From: Coleophora flavipennella
Taxonomy: Eukaryota; Arthropoda; Insecta; Lepidoptera; Coleophoridae
Length of the DNA stretch: 64,000 nucleotides
NCBI GenBank assembly: GCA_947284805.1
Contig: OX369281.1
Coordinates: 2,730,501-2,794,500 of the forward strand
Reading direction: 5' to 3'
This document shows positions 53,403-63,529 of this stretch, in pieces. The translations under genes and the position numbers were made by a program. The stretch's first letter is position 1; every line of letters begins with the position of its first letter. The notes under the pieces are model-generated. The model searched no databases, had not been told where the DNA came from, and saw nothing but the letters and a program-made list of their open reading frames with translations.

Positions 53403-54180
53403 TCCTTACTAATATTATAAACTAGCTTTTTTCCGCGTCTTCGCACGCGTGGACATCGTTGTAATGACTGTCTTAAAGGGTGCGCGGTGCGCGAGCCGCT
53501 CGCGACTCGCGAGCGTGGACTTGATTTTTTTCCAGATCCCTCGGGAACTATATTAGGATATGCTTATTAGTAAATCATGTCATTTCCCACACCCTGACCC
53601 TCTCTGTGCAAAAAATCACAACAATCCATTGTTCCGTTGCTATATTAATGAAATTAACCAAAAAAAGAGTATTTTTTCAGTTCTCTCAGGAACTGCATCG
53701 GGCTATGCTAATTTTACGGGATAAAATGTAGCCTATGTCCTTCCTCGTGAGACAGGCTACCTGCATGCCATATTTCATTAAGATTGGTCAAGGCATTGAA
53801 GCGTGAAAAGGTAACAAAGAAACAAACGCATTTTTACATTTATAATATTAGTAAGGATGTGAAAATGTGTTTGTCTTTTACCTTTTCACGCTTCAGCACC
53901 TCAATCAATCTTGCTGAAATTTGATACACGTATAGCCTGTGTTAAGGAGAATGACATAGACTACTTTTTATCCCGTGAAAAGAGGATAGTCTGATACAGT
54001 TCCTGAGGGCTCTTTTTTAGTTCTTGAACATCGCCACGGAGCAACAGATAGTTATGATTTAGAAAGGAAGTAACAAATTAGTCTAGCTCGTCATACTAAT
54101 TAGTATAGCTCGTCATATTTCCAGAGTGATCTGGAGAAAACTTACTTCCACGCTCGCGAACCGCTTGCAAACCTATCAAA
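53403..54180 (+). mobile_element. Helitron-like element split by another of its kind
   Basis: The 5' end TCCTTACTAATATTATAAA (53403-53421) is separated from its continuation TGTGAAAATGTGTTTGTC (53858 on) by the inverted element 53422-53857. The 3' end decays near 54180 without CTAG. Confidence 0.7.
53422..53857 (-). mobile_element. Nested Helitron-like element (436 bp) inserted at A|T
   Basis: On the + strand it runs CTAGCTTTTTTCCGCGTC ... TAATATTAGTAAGGA, i.e. TC...CTAG on the minus strand. It is preceded by A and followed by T, and removing it restores the uninterrupted consensus (ataaatgtgaaaatg) seen at 39940 and 47193. There is no target duplication. These are the Helitron insertion rules. 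Confidence 0.85.
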
Positions 54181-54531
54181 CCTGTGAAATGTAAGTTCAT
54201 AATAGAAACAGTGGCCACTTAGGTAGAGAGATGCCCCACCCAAAAGGGTTCTTTATTGTTTTAAAATTGAATAACCGTTTTGTATTGCAACAATGCGAAC
54301 AGAACAAGTAATTAATATTTAAGTACTTTATTGTCAAGTCAGCTTTGTGTTTAAGTCAGTTTAATGGGTTTCGCCCTAACTTCCACGCATTCGACTGAAT
54401 ACATTTCCACGGTTTAAGGTCACTGCACACTGTGCAGCTGCTCTAAACAATTCCGATCTAGCTAACTGCGAGTTACGTAACATGAGGGTGAACAACTTTT
54501 ACACTTAACTGTAACAGCGTACAGTAAAAAC
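54181..54531. other. No supported feature
   Basis: No open frame or recognised repeat. Confidence 0.35.
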
Positions 54532-54770
54532 GCTAAACACGTTAAAAAACCGACTTCCATCGCAACAACTTTGTACATTTTTGCATTACTATTTTTGGTT
54601 TTTGTTAATTTTCTAATAAAGTACTATACTGATTTTAATAAAATTTATATGGGACCACACTGGAAGTACTAGCTTTCAAATAAAAAAAGAATCATAAAAA
54701 CTGATTCACCCAGTCAAAAGTTATGAGGTAACACACATAAAAAAAATATACAGACGAATACCTCTATACA
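54532..54770 (+). mobile_element. MITE of the 'AACCGACTTCC' family
   Basis: 'cacgttaaaaaaccgacttc', 'aagtactatactgatttta', 'gggaccacac', and an eroded right end 'atatacagacgaatacc'. Confidence 0.65.
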
Positions 54771-56640
54771 CTAAAATAAAAACACAACATAAAACAAAAT
54801 CTTATCTTAAATCTCGACTCTCGTGTTTTTTGAACATTGTTATAGTTATTTATGATACAAGGGTGGTAAAAAAGGTAAATAACGCACATACAGTAACAGT
54901 GTTTTATACACTCGAAAAACATAACCCTCCTTCTGACGCAGTCAGGTAAAAACACGCTTCATTGAATAATCAACTCAACACATCTCTTGAAATGGAATTT
55001 CAATCTCAGGTTATTTCCTTTTACACCCATATATCATAGGACATTTTTAATACAGTTGTGAGAAAACAGATAAAATAAAAAACGACCGTGACAGAAAAAC
55101 AAAATACATAGGTGCATACCTGTCTAGGTTTCGGCAACCAAAGTTTATTTTACGCGACTTATGGCTCATTTTAAATGTCCGGGGAATAATCTTACTTTGT
55201 TTTTTTCTATACATACAAATAAGTATATTTTTACACGTATATTAACTATCCGTTTTTGTTGTACATTAAGAATTCACAAAAAAACAAACTCTTCATAGTT
55301 TCATTTATATTCACAACTAAAACAACTCAATTCAGTCTTACGAAAATTGTGGAATATTTAATTTAGCTAGGCATTTTTTTTATATTACTATAAAAATATT
55401 ACACCAAGGCTTGGCCTAAGTACAACACTATATCGTTATCCCTCTACGTCTTACAGCACTTGTTCAATTTCAACATTAAAATCAATTTAATTGGGTGGTG
55501 GCTATGTGTAATTCACAACTAAGAGGCAAAGATGACTTATAATTACTAGCGTACAAGAGACAAATATGCGAAATTGAACTTGAAATTAAGCAAGTTGGTG
55601 TAGTTAGGCCTATTGTAAAGACTAAAAATATTGTCAGCCAGAGATTAGAATGTGGTCTATAAATTAAAAAAAGTGGTAAAGTAAAAGCACGTGTGCGGTT
55701 AAATCAATTTTGCGCACACTTGACTGGCTTATTTATAAAGCACTACTTTTCGAGCAAGTGTATTGAAAATGAATTTGTTTAATAAGTCGTACTTAATTAA
55801 TTTTTTATATCCGTTGAGAATTTATGACACGTAGGCAATACGGTATTTTACTACTAGTATAGTAATTTGACTAACTTTTTATAAACTGTCAAAAACGAAA
55901 ATCTGTCTACAATTAATCACGTTACTGACATAGTGACGTCATTAATGCCATAGTCTCAAACGAACTAATTTGCTATTTATAATAAACATAAAATTAAAAA
56001 TTGTTGAATATTTCAATGAACAAGTGTTTTTGCTATTTTAGAAAAAAAAAATATGCTGTTAATTGAATAGTACTTTTTAATTTATTTTTTGTACGGTAAA
56101 ATAGCCTATTGATTAGATTGTTTCCAGGCAACGTTTAGCAAGCGAAAGTGGATTAAATTTTCGATAAAAAATTAAAAAAAAAAGATAAAAATCCATAATT
56201 TAAGTAAAAAGTGCTTACAAAGTTGGTCTTTGGCGGCGGTATAATCCTTAAAATGACTCTTTGTGGTATCAAATGGAATCGAATCTATAAACTAAGTACA
56301 TCACAGAGAAAGCTAGAAAAAAAATTTTGAGAAATATTTGCATTAACATAGAAAATGGTTATTTATAACTTTAAAACCGAATTTCAAAGTTTAGTTTAGG
56401 TATAAATATCTATGAGGAAATAACCTGTTACAAACCAACAGCACTTTGTTTTAAGGGTCGGCACCCCTTGGTTTCGGCGTTCCGTATAAAAATCATAGCC
56501 AACTTTTATAGTTCTACAATATTAGCTATTATGTTCAGTTTGCAAATTAGTCAAAATTTATGTAAATTAGTCAACATTTATATGATGTTGTATTGCTATT
56601 TGGTATTTTTTTAGCACTTTTTGATGTCCTCATATCTTTT
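54771..56640. other. Longest repeat-poor AT-rich stretch, no gene seen
   Basis: None of the families recognised here occurs. No open frame beyond chance. A perfect TGACGTCA is at 55934-55941. It could be intronic or intergenic. Confidence 0.35.
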
Positions 56641-56648
56641 AACCGATT

Positions 56649-57002
56649 TTATTTCTTAATTTTTGACGTGTAACATCTTTGTTCTCGCTTTCCTGCAATT
56701 TGTGGGAGTGATTTCGTGAAATGGGACGGAAATGTGTCCCATGGGATGTAAATGTGTCCCATTTTAACAGGAAGTCGCTTTTTTTCAGGCTTTAAAAGCG
56801 CGGAAAAGGCAAAGGTATCTATGACCATACAGCCTAGTCTGCCGTATCTTTGCCATCCTTTTTTCATGCTTCAAAAGCGCGGAAAAAGCAAAGGTATCTA
56901 TGACCATACAGCCTAGTCTGCCGTATCTTTGCCGTCCTTTTATAAAGTATTTTGTCACAAGTTACATATGCGAGTACTGTAGGTCTCGCTCGAATTTTTT
57001 TT
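56649..57002 (-). mobile_element. Relative of the 45540-45815 insertion, with an internal tandem
   Basis: An ~82 bp segment ('tttaaaagcgcggaaaaggc', 'gtatctatgaccatacagcc', 'tagtctgccgtatctttgcc') is present twice, once more than at 45540-45815. The A-rich end on the minus strand is 'acgtcaaaaattaagaaata'. A minus frame of about 72 codons matches the one in the other copy. Class unknown, possibly a retroposed unit. Confidence 0.55.
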
Positions 57003-57004
57003 TT

Positions 57005-57688
57005 ATACTTCTTTCATGTTTGACCAGACACTCTCGTGGTCTGGTCATATAGGGGAGGTCAGTAGGAAAGTCTTTGAATCCCTGTCTTCTTTAAGAAGGC
57101 TTCGCAATTTCCATGCTACGGAAGAGTTGGTAAATAAACTTGAGCGCCTACAGAATATGTAATGAATTGTTTGTTTTCGGATTAAGGAAATACGACCACG
57201 TCTCCGAATTTCGCGCAAAACTAAAGTGGCCTCCCATTCGCCTGCGTCATTTATATAACGTGCTCAATAACCCTGCACCTCCTCCATATCTTAAATCAAA
57301 TTTTAAACTGAGGGATAGTGTTCAATGTTCATGGCCGCCATCGTCTACCGCGTCCGTGTTAAGAACTCCTGCTGTCCTTTCCTATCTCTCGAACTGATTT
57401 CTACAGCAAGTCCTTTACTGTGCAATCTATTAGTCTGTGGAATTCACTGCCTACAGATATCAGGCTGTCTGAATCCCTAGGCATCTTCAAAAACAGACTT
57501 CAAGATCATTATTTGAAAATCTGCAATTATTCTTAACTTTTCCTACTCTATTTAAGTGTAACTTGTGTTCCTCCTAGTCTGTCTTTAAGCATTCTTTGTG
57601 ATATATATTGTTATAGTATATATTTATTTATGTATTTGTAATTTTTATATTTATATATGTATTTGTAATATATCTTTATTATTAAGTA
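57005..57688 (+). pseudogene. CR1/Jockey-group LINE, C-terminal ORF2 fragment and 3' UTR
   Basis: Blocks in different frames on the + strand: KVFESLSSLRRLRNFHATEE, FVFGLRKYDHVSEFRAKLKW, PAPPPYLKSNFKLRDSVQCS, SFTVQSISLWNSLPTDIRLS and ESLGIFKNRLQDHYL, then a stop. This is the post-RT C-terminal part of CR1/Jockey-type polyproteins, broken by at least three frameshifts or deletions. An AT-rich 3' UTR runs to the Helitron boundary at 57689. Confidence 0.75.
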
Positions 57689-58203
57689 CTAGCTGTCCCG
57701 GCGAACTTCGTTCCACCTTACACTACACTACACTACCCTACCCTACCCTACCATAACAACACTACACCTACACTACACTACCCTACACTACACTACCCTA
57801 CCCTACACTACCCTACCCTAACTATACTACACTACATTACCCTACCCTACCCTAACTACACTACACCTACACTACATTACCCTACCCTACCCAACATTAC
57901 ACCACCCAACCCTACCCTACCCTACCCTACCCTACACTACCCTACCCTATACTACACTATCCTACCCTAACTACACTACACCTACACTACCCTACACTAA
58001 AACCAATTATTTTTTGACAGATATTTTATTTTTTTATTTTTTTTATTTAATTCCGAGCGTTTTCATATTTGTTCAACTTTTAAACCTTCTCTGGACTTCA
58101 ACAAATAATTTAATACCAAAATTAGCCAAATCGGTCCAGCCGTTCTCGAGTTTTAGCGAGACTAACGAATAGCAATTCATTTGTATATATATAGATAGAT
58201 AGA
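57689..58203 (-). mobile_element. Helitron-like element with CTACC/CTACA array, second copy
   Basis: A|CTAGCTGTCCCGGCGAAC at the left and an 'atagatagataGA|T'-like right edge. The minus-strand 3' end has the small hairpin cgaagttcg. The array fills 57718-58000, followed by 'aaatcggtccagccgttctc'. Confidence 0.65.
57718..58000. repeat. Irregular CCCTA/CTACA array
   Basis: Like 26408-26724 but with different internal order and occasional 'ctaacta' and 'ccataac' variants. Confidence 0.85.
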
Positions 58204-58261
58204 TTAAATTATTTTTTAGTTGCACATGCAGCCACCCGCTATCGTTACACTTTCTCATCTT

Positions 58262-58405
58262 CTCCATTCACCCAAGGGTGGCTGGAAGAAATCGCTTAAA
58301 GAGATAAGTCTGCCTTTGCATATCATTGTTTATTTTGCTAGTTAATAAGTTTATTCATTTTTGTATATTTGGTGTTGAATAAAGGATATATTTATCTTAT
58401 CTTAC
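58262..58405 (+). mobile_element. Non-LTR retrotransposon 3' UTR fragment
   Basis: 'aagggtggctggaagaaatc', 'gcttaaagagataagtctgc' and 'gttgaataaaggatatattt' with a ttatctta tail, as at 17605-17745. Confidence 0.55.
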
Positions 58406-58489
58406 TTCCTCTCCTTGGAACCAATTTTATTTAAAAACATAAATGTTTGCTATCGTATTTTCACGAAACACAACACGAAATGGAGGAGA

Positions 58490-58504
58490 GGGGGGGGGGG
58501 GGCG
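58490..58504. repeat. poly-G tract
   Basis: A run of about 13 G in an otherwise AT-rich region. Length is liable to assembly error. Confidence 0.6.
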
Positions 58505-58759
58505 ACCCTTAAACTTCTCAGTAACATGTTCCCCTACACGCGAACCGAAGTAGACAAATTAATTTGTTTGTTTTCCTTTCAGGTACGTTCGTGCGCTTCA
58601 TTTAGTACCTAGTCTGTTGGGTGAGTACAAGACCAGCTTTGAAACGATAACACATGTGATATATTTTTGGCTAAGAAATATTAAAAAAAAGCAAGTACAT
58701 AGTCCAGACCAAAAAATTGAGTTGTCCTACAAAAGGTCTTTTTTTTTTTTGTATTAAAA

Positions 58760-58854
58760 ATTTGAGTGCGTTTGGCTGCACCTCACCTGATGGTAAGTGC
58801 TGATGCAGCCGAGGATAGGTCCGGAAAATTTGGCCATGTTATATGGTGCATACA
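58760..58854 (-). repeat. Element tail sharing its end with SINE-A
   Basis: 'gagtgcgtttggctgcacct' then 'cacctgatggtaagtgctga' and 'tgcagccgaggat'. The cacctgatggtaagtg part is the same as in the SINE-A tail, but the neighbouring sequence differs. The 'gtgcgtttggctgcacc' piece also occurs at 37463 and 44466. It may be the 3' end of the LINE that mobilises SINE-A (inference). Confidence 0.45.
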
Positions 58855-59113
58855 GGTTGTTAAATTTGTGTAGGCCCCATTAACTAGAGGTTGCACTCAT
58901 GATACTGAACAACTTTCCCCAAGCAACACACAGTCAATTCTCAAAAAAAAAACGGACCGTTCCATACAAAAGTGCACAAAATTGGGTCCATCAACTGTTG
59001 AAGTATGCAGAGTTTTTTTTTGCGATTTATACAAAGTCATAGATCAAAAGCTATTCAGTATGATGAGTAGAGGCCCCAGTTAACTGGACCTACACCTTTT
59101 TTTACACCCTGTA
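58855..59113. mobile_element. Foldback MITE ('tacagggtgtaac' family)
   Basis: Left 'gtaggccccattaactagag' and right 'agttaactggacctac' plus 'tttacaccctgta' are inverted. The inner arm 'ttccatacaaaagtgcacaa' is shared with 39383-39683. More diverged than the 39 kb copy. Confidence 0.65.
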
Positions 59114-59249
59114 TATACGTCGGTAGAGCGCATTAGTGAGAAATCCAAGGTTTTTTTACCCCAGCCGTTGTGCTCCCTCGCCGTCTAGGAAAAATAGTCG
59201 TTTCTATTCCGTCTGGTCCATTATTCAGTACAAGTACTGTTTTTTTCAG

Positions 59250-59359
59250 GGAAGCATGTGAATAGGCATAATGAACCGGATGGGGGCTCGCCCGTGCCGG
59301 GGGCGCCGGTGGCGCCGCTGGCATCGGTGGCGACGGTCATTTCTACAACCATACAATAG
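59250..59359 (+). CDS. Candidate terminal coding exon of a host gene (C2H2 finger-like end)
   Basis: The 3' splice site 'tactgtttttttcag' ends at 59249. Reading from 59252 gives KHVNRHNEPDGG, SPVPGAPVAPLASVATVI, STTIQ and stop TAG at 59357-59359; the first two bases complete a codon split by the intron. Codons from CCG to GTC almost all end in G or C although the surroundings are strongly AT-rich, a sign of selected coding sequence. AATAAA follows at 59371-59376. The HVNRH spacing (H-x3-H) suits the second half of a C2H2 zinc finger begun in the previous exon, followed by an Ala/Pro/Val-rich tail. The upstream exon is not found, so family and gene are unknown. The GC-rich minus frame over the same bases (MPAAPPAPPARASP...) lacks splice support and is less likely. 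Confidence 0.5.
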
Positions 59360-59370
59360 AACATCACAAT

Positions 59371-59376
59371 AATAAA
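59371..59376 (+). promoter_or_regulatory. Candidate polyadenylation signal AATAAA
   Basis: It lies 12 bp after the stop codon of the candidate exon 59250-59359. Such a short 3' UTR is unusual but possible; a later signal may be used. Confidence 0.3.
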
Positions 59377-59405
59377 TTAGATGATTCAGTTTCTCTAGCC
59401 AGTAA

Positions 59406-59500
59406 AAAGCCTCGGTGGCTTAACGGTAACGACTCTGTTCTCCTAACGAGAGGTCCCGGGTTCAAAATCCACAAGGCTAATATACCAATGAGTTTTATTT
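59406..59500 (+). mobile_element. SINE-B/B' head fragment
   Basis: 'agcctcggtggcttaacggt', 'gagaggtcccgggttcaaaa', then 'accaatgagtttt'. It is separated from a matching 3' half (59938-60155) by ~440 bp, so the two could be one SINE split by an insertion. Confidence 0.65.
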
Positions 59501-59937
59501 AGACTGTGTAAAGCTATCACCATGGAAAAAAATATATAATATACTTAAGGTAACAAAAAATCGATTTAATTATAAATACATTAGATTTATAGATTTGATT
59601 AAAAATATTACCACTTTTGATGTAAAAAATATATTACTGTAGACCCTGTTTTTGTATTATAATTGAAAAATTTCTTGAATAAGTACATATATTTAATATT
59701 GAATGAAACCAACACACAAAAAGCGGTAACTTTAAGACCTTTCATTTAAATTGAACATATTATATTTTTTTTTAATATTTGAAAGTGATGAAAATTAATA
59801 AAAACATGTAAAAATCGAGGATTGGGCGTTCGGCTTTAATGTAACAGCCGCGTTGAAGCCCGCATTGATTTGAACTTAAAATGAAAAGACTTACGTTTAC
59901 TACTATTGAAACACGTATCAACCTGCTCGGATTAAGT
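59501..59937. other. AT-rich insertion or spacer between SINE halves
   Basis: Very AT-rich, no open frame. If the SINE halves belong together this is inserted DNA, but I see no clear termini. Confidence 0.3.
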
Positions 59938-60155
59938 GATCTTAGTGCCTTAACGGCGAAGGAAAACTTCGTGAGGAAACCTGTACATCTATTTCCAGAT
60001 GTTTATGAAGGTCGCGTTGCACACGTTTGTAGATGTTAATCTAAATGTCCTACACGTGACCGCGGGTGATGCTAAGTGCAACACCAGGTAACCGCCGTCT
60101 ATCCCTTGGATAGCATGGTCAATTGTGCTACACGATAAGAGATGAGAGAGTTGCT
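59938..60155 (+). mobile_element. SINE-B' body and 3' end
   Basis: 'ccttaacggcgaaggaaaac', 'cgtgaggaaacctgtacatc', 'tcccttggatagcatggtca', 'gctacacgataagagatgag'. Confidence 0.7.
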
Positions 60156-60254
60156 CTCGTTCACCTGGAATTTATATTGCAATGTTTCATTCAATCTTTT
60201 GCATTTATTATTAATTTCTTTACAACTTTATAAATTCAATTTTAACACGTCTGC

Positions 60255-60865
60255 CCACAAGATAAAGATAAAGATAACTTTATTTGTCAAAAAAACATGA
60301 GTTAATTAAAATACAGATGTTAGTATTACAATAAAAGTTCTTCATGTTTGTCACACTCCATGCAATGATAAATTACATTTAAATTACAATTTGGAATTTC
60401 AATTTAATCTAAACTAGAGTCTTTTTAATCTAATTTATTTTAATGTAATTTTAGTCATGTTTCACCTATACATAATAAAAATTAAAAAAATAGTCATAAT
60501 TTAATCAAGTCTCAGTACAAGAATAATCAAAACAGTTTTAATTAGGATTAAAAAAATATCATTTTCAAATTTATTTACTGTGTAATAGTATTTTGTAGTC
60601 AATAGTTTCTTAAATCCTCTCCTGCAAGTTCTTATGTCTGCTGGAATTTTGTTATATTTTTGTTAAATATTTAAAAAAAAGAGTTTTTAGGGTTCAGTAG
60701 TCAAATTTCCGAATATTCTGTTTGTAGGACTGTATGTTACACCCATACAAATCTGTGATGCCCATAAATATATACTATGGAATAAAACCTGTAAAAAAAT
60801 ATAGATCTCTAGTTGGGTAATCAATTTATCGTACTCCATGATAGTAGTACCATAAATCCTGTCTA
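60255..60865 (-). pseudogene. Probable non-LTR retrotransposon 3' end
   Basis: The minus strand ends in a (tctttat)-type tail ('aaagttatctttatctttat'), typical of LINE 3' ends with short repeated tails. About 440 bp upstream a frame reads RTPEYIDRIYGTTIMEYDKL, ITQLEIYIFLQVLFHSIYLW, ASQICMGVTYSPTNRIFGNL, TTEP, stop. I do not recognise this peptide, so the coding part is uncertain. Confidence 0.45.
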
Positions 60866-60963
60866 TGTATTCAGGTGTACGAATATTTTACATACCTACA
60901 TATTACTTTTGTTTCACTAAGCATTTTCGTATGGTGGCCCATCGGGAACCGGGTCGCTCCTTT

Positions 60964-61455
60964 CCCTCTAATATGGTTGAAGGGAGCGATGGCTGACTCT
61001 CGCGTTATACTCGTGACCGTGTGCTTTCCGTGTGAACTGGCCTACTCTTGTCAAAGGCATTAATGACATTCAATGTTTTTAATGTATTACTTCTCGTCTC
61101 TTATTGTTTTCATGTTCTAATGACATAATTTGTTTTATATCAAAACTGAGTGGTTGCTCGCGGCTTCGCCAGCGCAGATCCCGTTTTTCGCCTTTCCTAT
61201 GGGAATTTCCCAAAATCTTTTCTTAGCGGATGCCCACGTCCTAAGTGCTATCTGTATTTCAAATTTCAGCGAAATCCGTCAGTGGTTTCGGCTGTGCATT
61301 GATATAGCAGTCAGTCACCTTTTCTTTTTATAAATACAGATGATTATTTTGACGTTATTTACTAATGATTGTATAATTTTTATTTTTCACAAATGTCAAG
61401 TATAATAACGAGTATGTAATTACTATTTTATGACTATCAGAAAGAGTGTAATTTG
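60964..61455 (+). repeat. Family S repeat, second copy, interrupted by a different element
   Basis: 'gggagcgatggctgactctc', 'gaactggcctactcttgtca', 'aatgacattcaatgttttta' as at 50080-50495, then the insertion at about 61137-61345, then 'atttttcacaaatgtcaagt' and 'tgactatcagaaagagtgta'. Confidence 0.65.
61137..61345 (-). mobile_element. Helitron-like or related short element within family S
   Basis: 'ggttgctcgcggcttcgcca' looks like the hairpin end of Helitron-like copies, and 'tttcaaatttcagcgaaatc' plus 'cgtcagtggtttcggctgtg' their interior. The CTAG end has decayed (ctgag). Confidence 0.45.
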
Positions 61456-61473
61456 CACCTATTTTTATAAGAC

Positions 61474-61668
61474 TTCAAAAAAGGAGGAGGTTTCTCAATT
61501 CGACCGTATATATTACTTCGTCGTTTATGAACCGATTTTGATATATTTTCTTTTGTTGTATTGGAGATATCCCAAGGGTGGAACCATAATAAGGAAACCA
61601 GGATCTGATGATGGCAACCCAGAAAAATCGAGGGAAACCTTTGTTTCCTGTTTGAAGTCGATTTTTTT
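61474..61668 (-). mobile_element. MITE of the 'AACCGACTTCC' family, diverged
   Basis: 'gacttcaaaaaaggaggagg', 'tctcaattcgaccgtatata' at one end and 'tcctgtttgaagtcgatttt' at the other. The interior differs from the other copies. Confidence 0.6.
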
Positions 61669-62078
61669 TGTTCAAATTATGAATAAACATCTTGAAATCT
61701 GGGTAGCCTCAGGATATTTTTCACGGTACAAAGAATATTTAGCAAATTGCAGCATTACAACATGACCTTAGGGGACAGACAAAATTGCGTTTTTCACAAA
61801 ATTACAAGGTAATTAAGGTAAGTACCTGGAGTGGGGAGGTTGGATACAATTACCGTTTACGTAATTTGAATGTCCGTTTTCATCTTCATCAAAAGTTAAC
61901 CTTGGAAAAATGAACGGAGCATTTTACGTATTATTTTTTATAAATTATGAGACGCTCGTATTTAACTCATTATCATGACTTTTAAATTTGAGAAGGGAAA
62001 GTGTAAAAAAAGAGTTTTGTTTTTTCTAACTTTCGAGGGACGAAGGAGTGGAGGTGTTGTGATGCCAATAATTAAATA
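61669..62078. other. No supported feature
   Basis: AT-rich, no recognised repeat. Confidence 0.35.
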
Positions 62079-62320
62079 CACTAAACACGTTAAAAAACCG
62101 ACTTCCATCTCAACATCTAAAATTTTGCATAATTATTTTTGTTTTTTGTTAATTTTCTAATAAAGTACTACACCGATTTTGATAAAATATATATGGGACC
62201 AACTCGAGAGCATACCCTATCGAATGAAAAAATAATTATAAAAATCAGTTCACAATCTGCGAACAAACTTAAAAAACATACAGTCGAATTGAGGACCTCC
62301 TCCTTTTGGAAGTCGGTTGC
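62079..62320 (+). mobile_element. MITE of the 'AACCGACTTCC' family, best preserved copy
   Basis: 'cacgttaaaaaaccgacttc' to 'cctcctccttttggaagtcg' plus GTT. The outermost ~10 bp are perfect inverted repeats. The interior has 'agtactacaccgattttgat' and 'acatacagtcgaattgagga'. Confidence 0.75.
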
Positions 62321-62567
62321 AAGAAATCTAAGTTAAGATTTTGATGGAAATCGATTGCCTTAAATAGTCTGAAAAAAAAAAAAGTATGTATGTGTGTCTG
62401 TGGGTCCATCTGGTAATCTAGTGCCTAAACTACTGGACGGATTCGTTTGTTGTCTGTGGTTCTTCTGCTTGGCACTAACATTAGCGCCGAAAGATTTTTT
62501 TCTCAACCGTGACACTACCGGTACCGCGGTCTTTCTTTAGTAACTGTTAGATCCTTATTTTTTTTGT

Positions 62568-62662
62568 TTACAATTGGTAAGCCATTAACACCATCTCAAC
62601 TGATGGTAAGCTACGATGATGCCGAAGATGGAAGCGGGCTTTCCAAAATTCCCCAACGCATT
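62568..62662 (-). mobile_element. SINE-A 3' fragment
   Basis: 'tacaattggtaagccattaa', 'tgatgccgaagatggaagcg' and 'attccccaacgca', then cut. Confidence 0.7.
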
Positions 62663-62888
62663 TTTCATTTTAAGGTACGTAATCCTAAAACCGCTTTTTT
62701 AATATATTTGACGGACCTAGTTAGAACCTTTTTTTTCTACAATAACGAAATAAAATGGATAAATTCAAACCTTACTACTTCAAGCACTAGGTAAATTTTA
62801 TTTTGAACTAACATTGACAGCCACCAGCTGAGCCGCTCAAAATCAAGCGTAAACCGCAGTTACAGATGATTTAAGCTCGTGCAGTTTT

Positions 62889-63165
62889 TACCGCTTCCTT
62901 GGCGTAATGGTTAGTCCATTTCCTTTCTGGTGTAAAGGTTGCGGGTTCGATTCCCGGCGGAGTCAACTTGTAAGACTTGGTTTGGTTGGTCGTAGAGCCT
63001 TTTTATCTAAGTCTTGCCGCCAAACATCAGTGTTAACAGCATTGATGTGTTCCGGCTTGAAGTTAAGATAGCCAGTTCTTCATTATGTTGGGGAATCTTG
63101 GTAAGCCCGCTTCCATCTTCGGCATTATCGTCACTTAATATCAGCTGAGATAATGCCAAGGGCAA
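62889..63165 (+). mobile_element. SINE-A with internal deletion
   Basis: Head 'accgcttccttggcgtaatg', B box 'gcgggttcgattcccggcgg'. A piece of the body after 'ggtcgtagagcc' is missing, and the tail breaks at 'aatgccaagggca'. Confidence 0.75.
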
Positions 63166-63529
63166 AAAACCGGTCTAAAATTTGACGTCCGAATATTTAG
63201 CAAGTTACATTTAAGTTTGACAGCAGATATCTCATCTCCCGGCTCAGATTTTAATGGGATTACCGACAGGCTACGGCCACTGAAGTAGGCTTCAAATATA
63301 CCATACTCGTACATCTGTGGCAGCATATGTACCACTTTTTATACCATCATTTAATATATAATATAAGAGCAAATCAACACACTGAGTTACGGCCCTTTTG
63401 CACTACTGCAATACACATATGTTTATGTATACTTTTCTTTTTTTGCTCTTTTAAATTTGTTAACTTTGTTTTTATATTATGTACGTGTGTAATTATATGT
63501 GGAGTGACAAATAAACGTGTTATCTATTT
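63166..63529. other. No supported feature
   Basis: No recognised repeat or meaningful frame. Confidence 0.35.

Noticed and set aside
59133..59324. Minus-strand frame starting MPAAPPAPPARASP
   Set aside because: It overlaps the + strand candidate exon, lacks splice or poly(A) support, and its composition follows from the GC-rich + strand codons.
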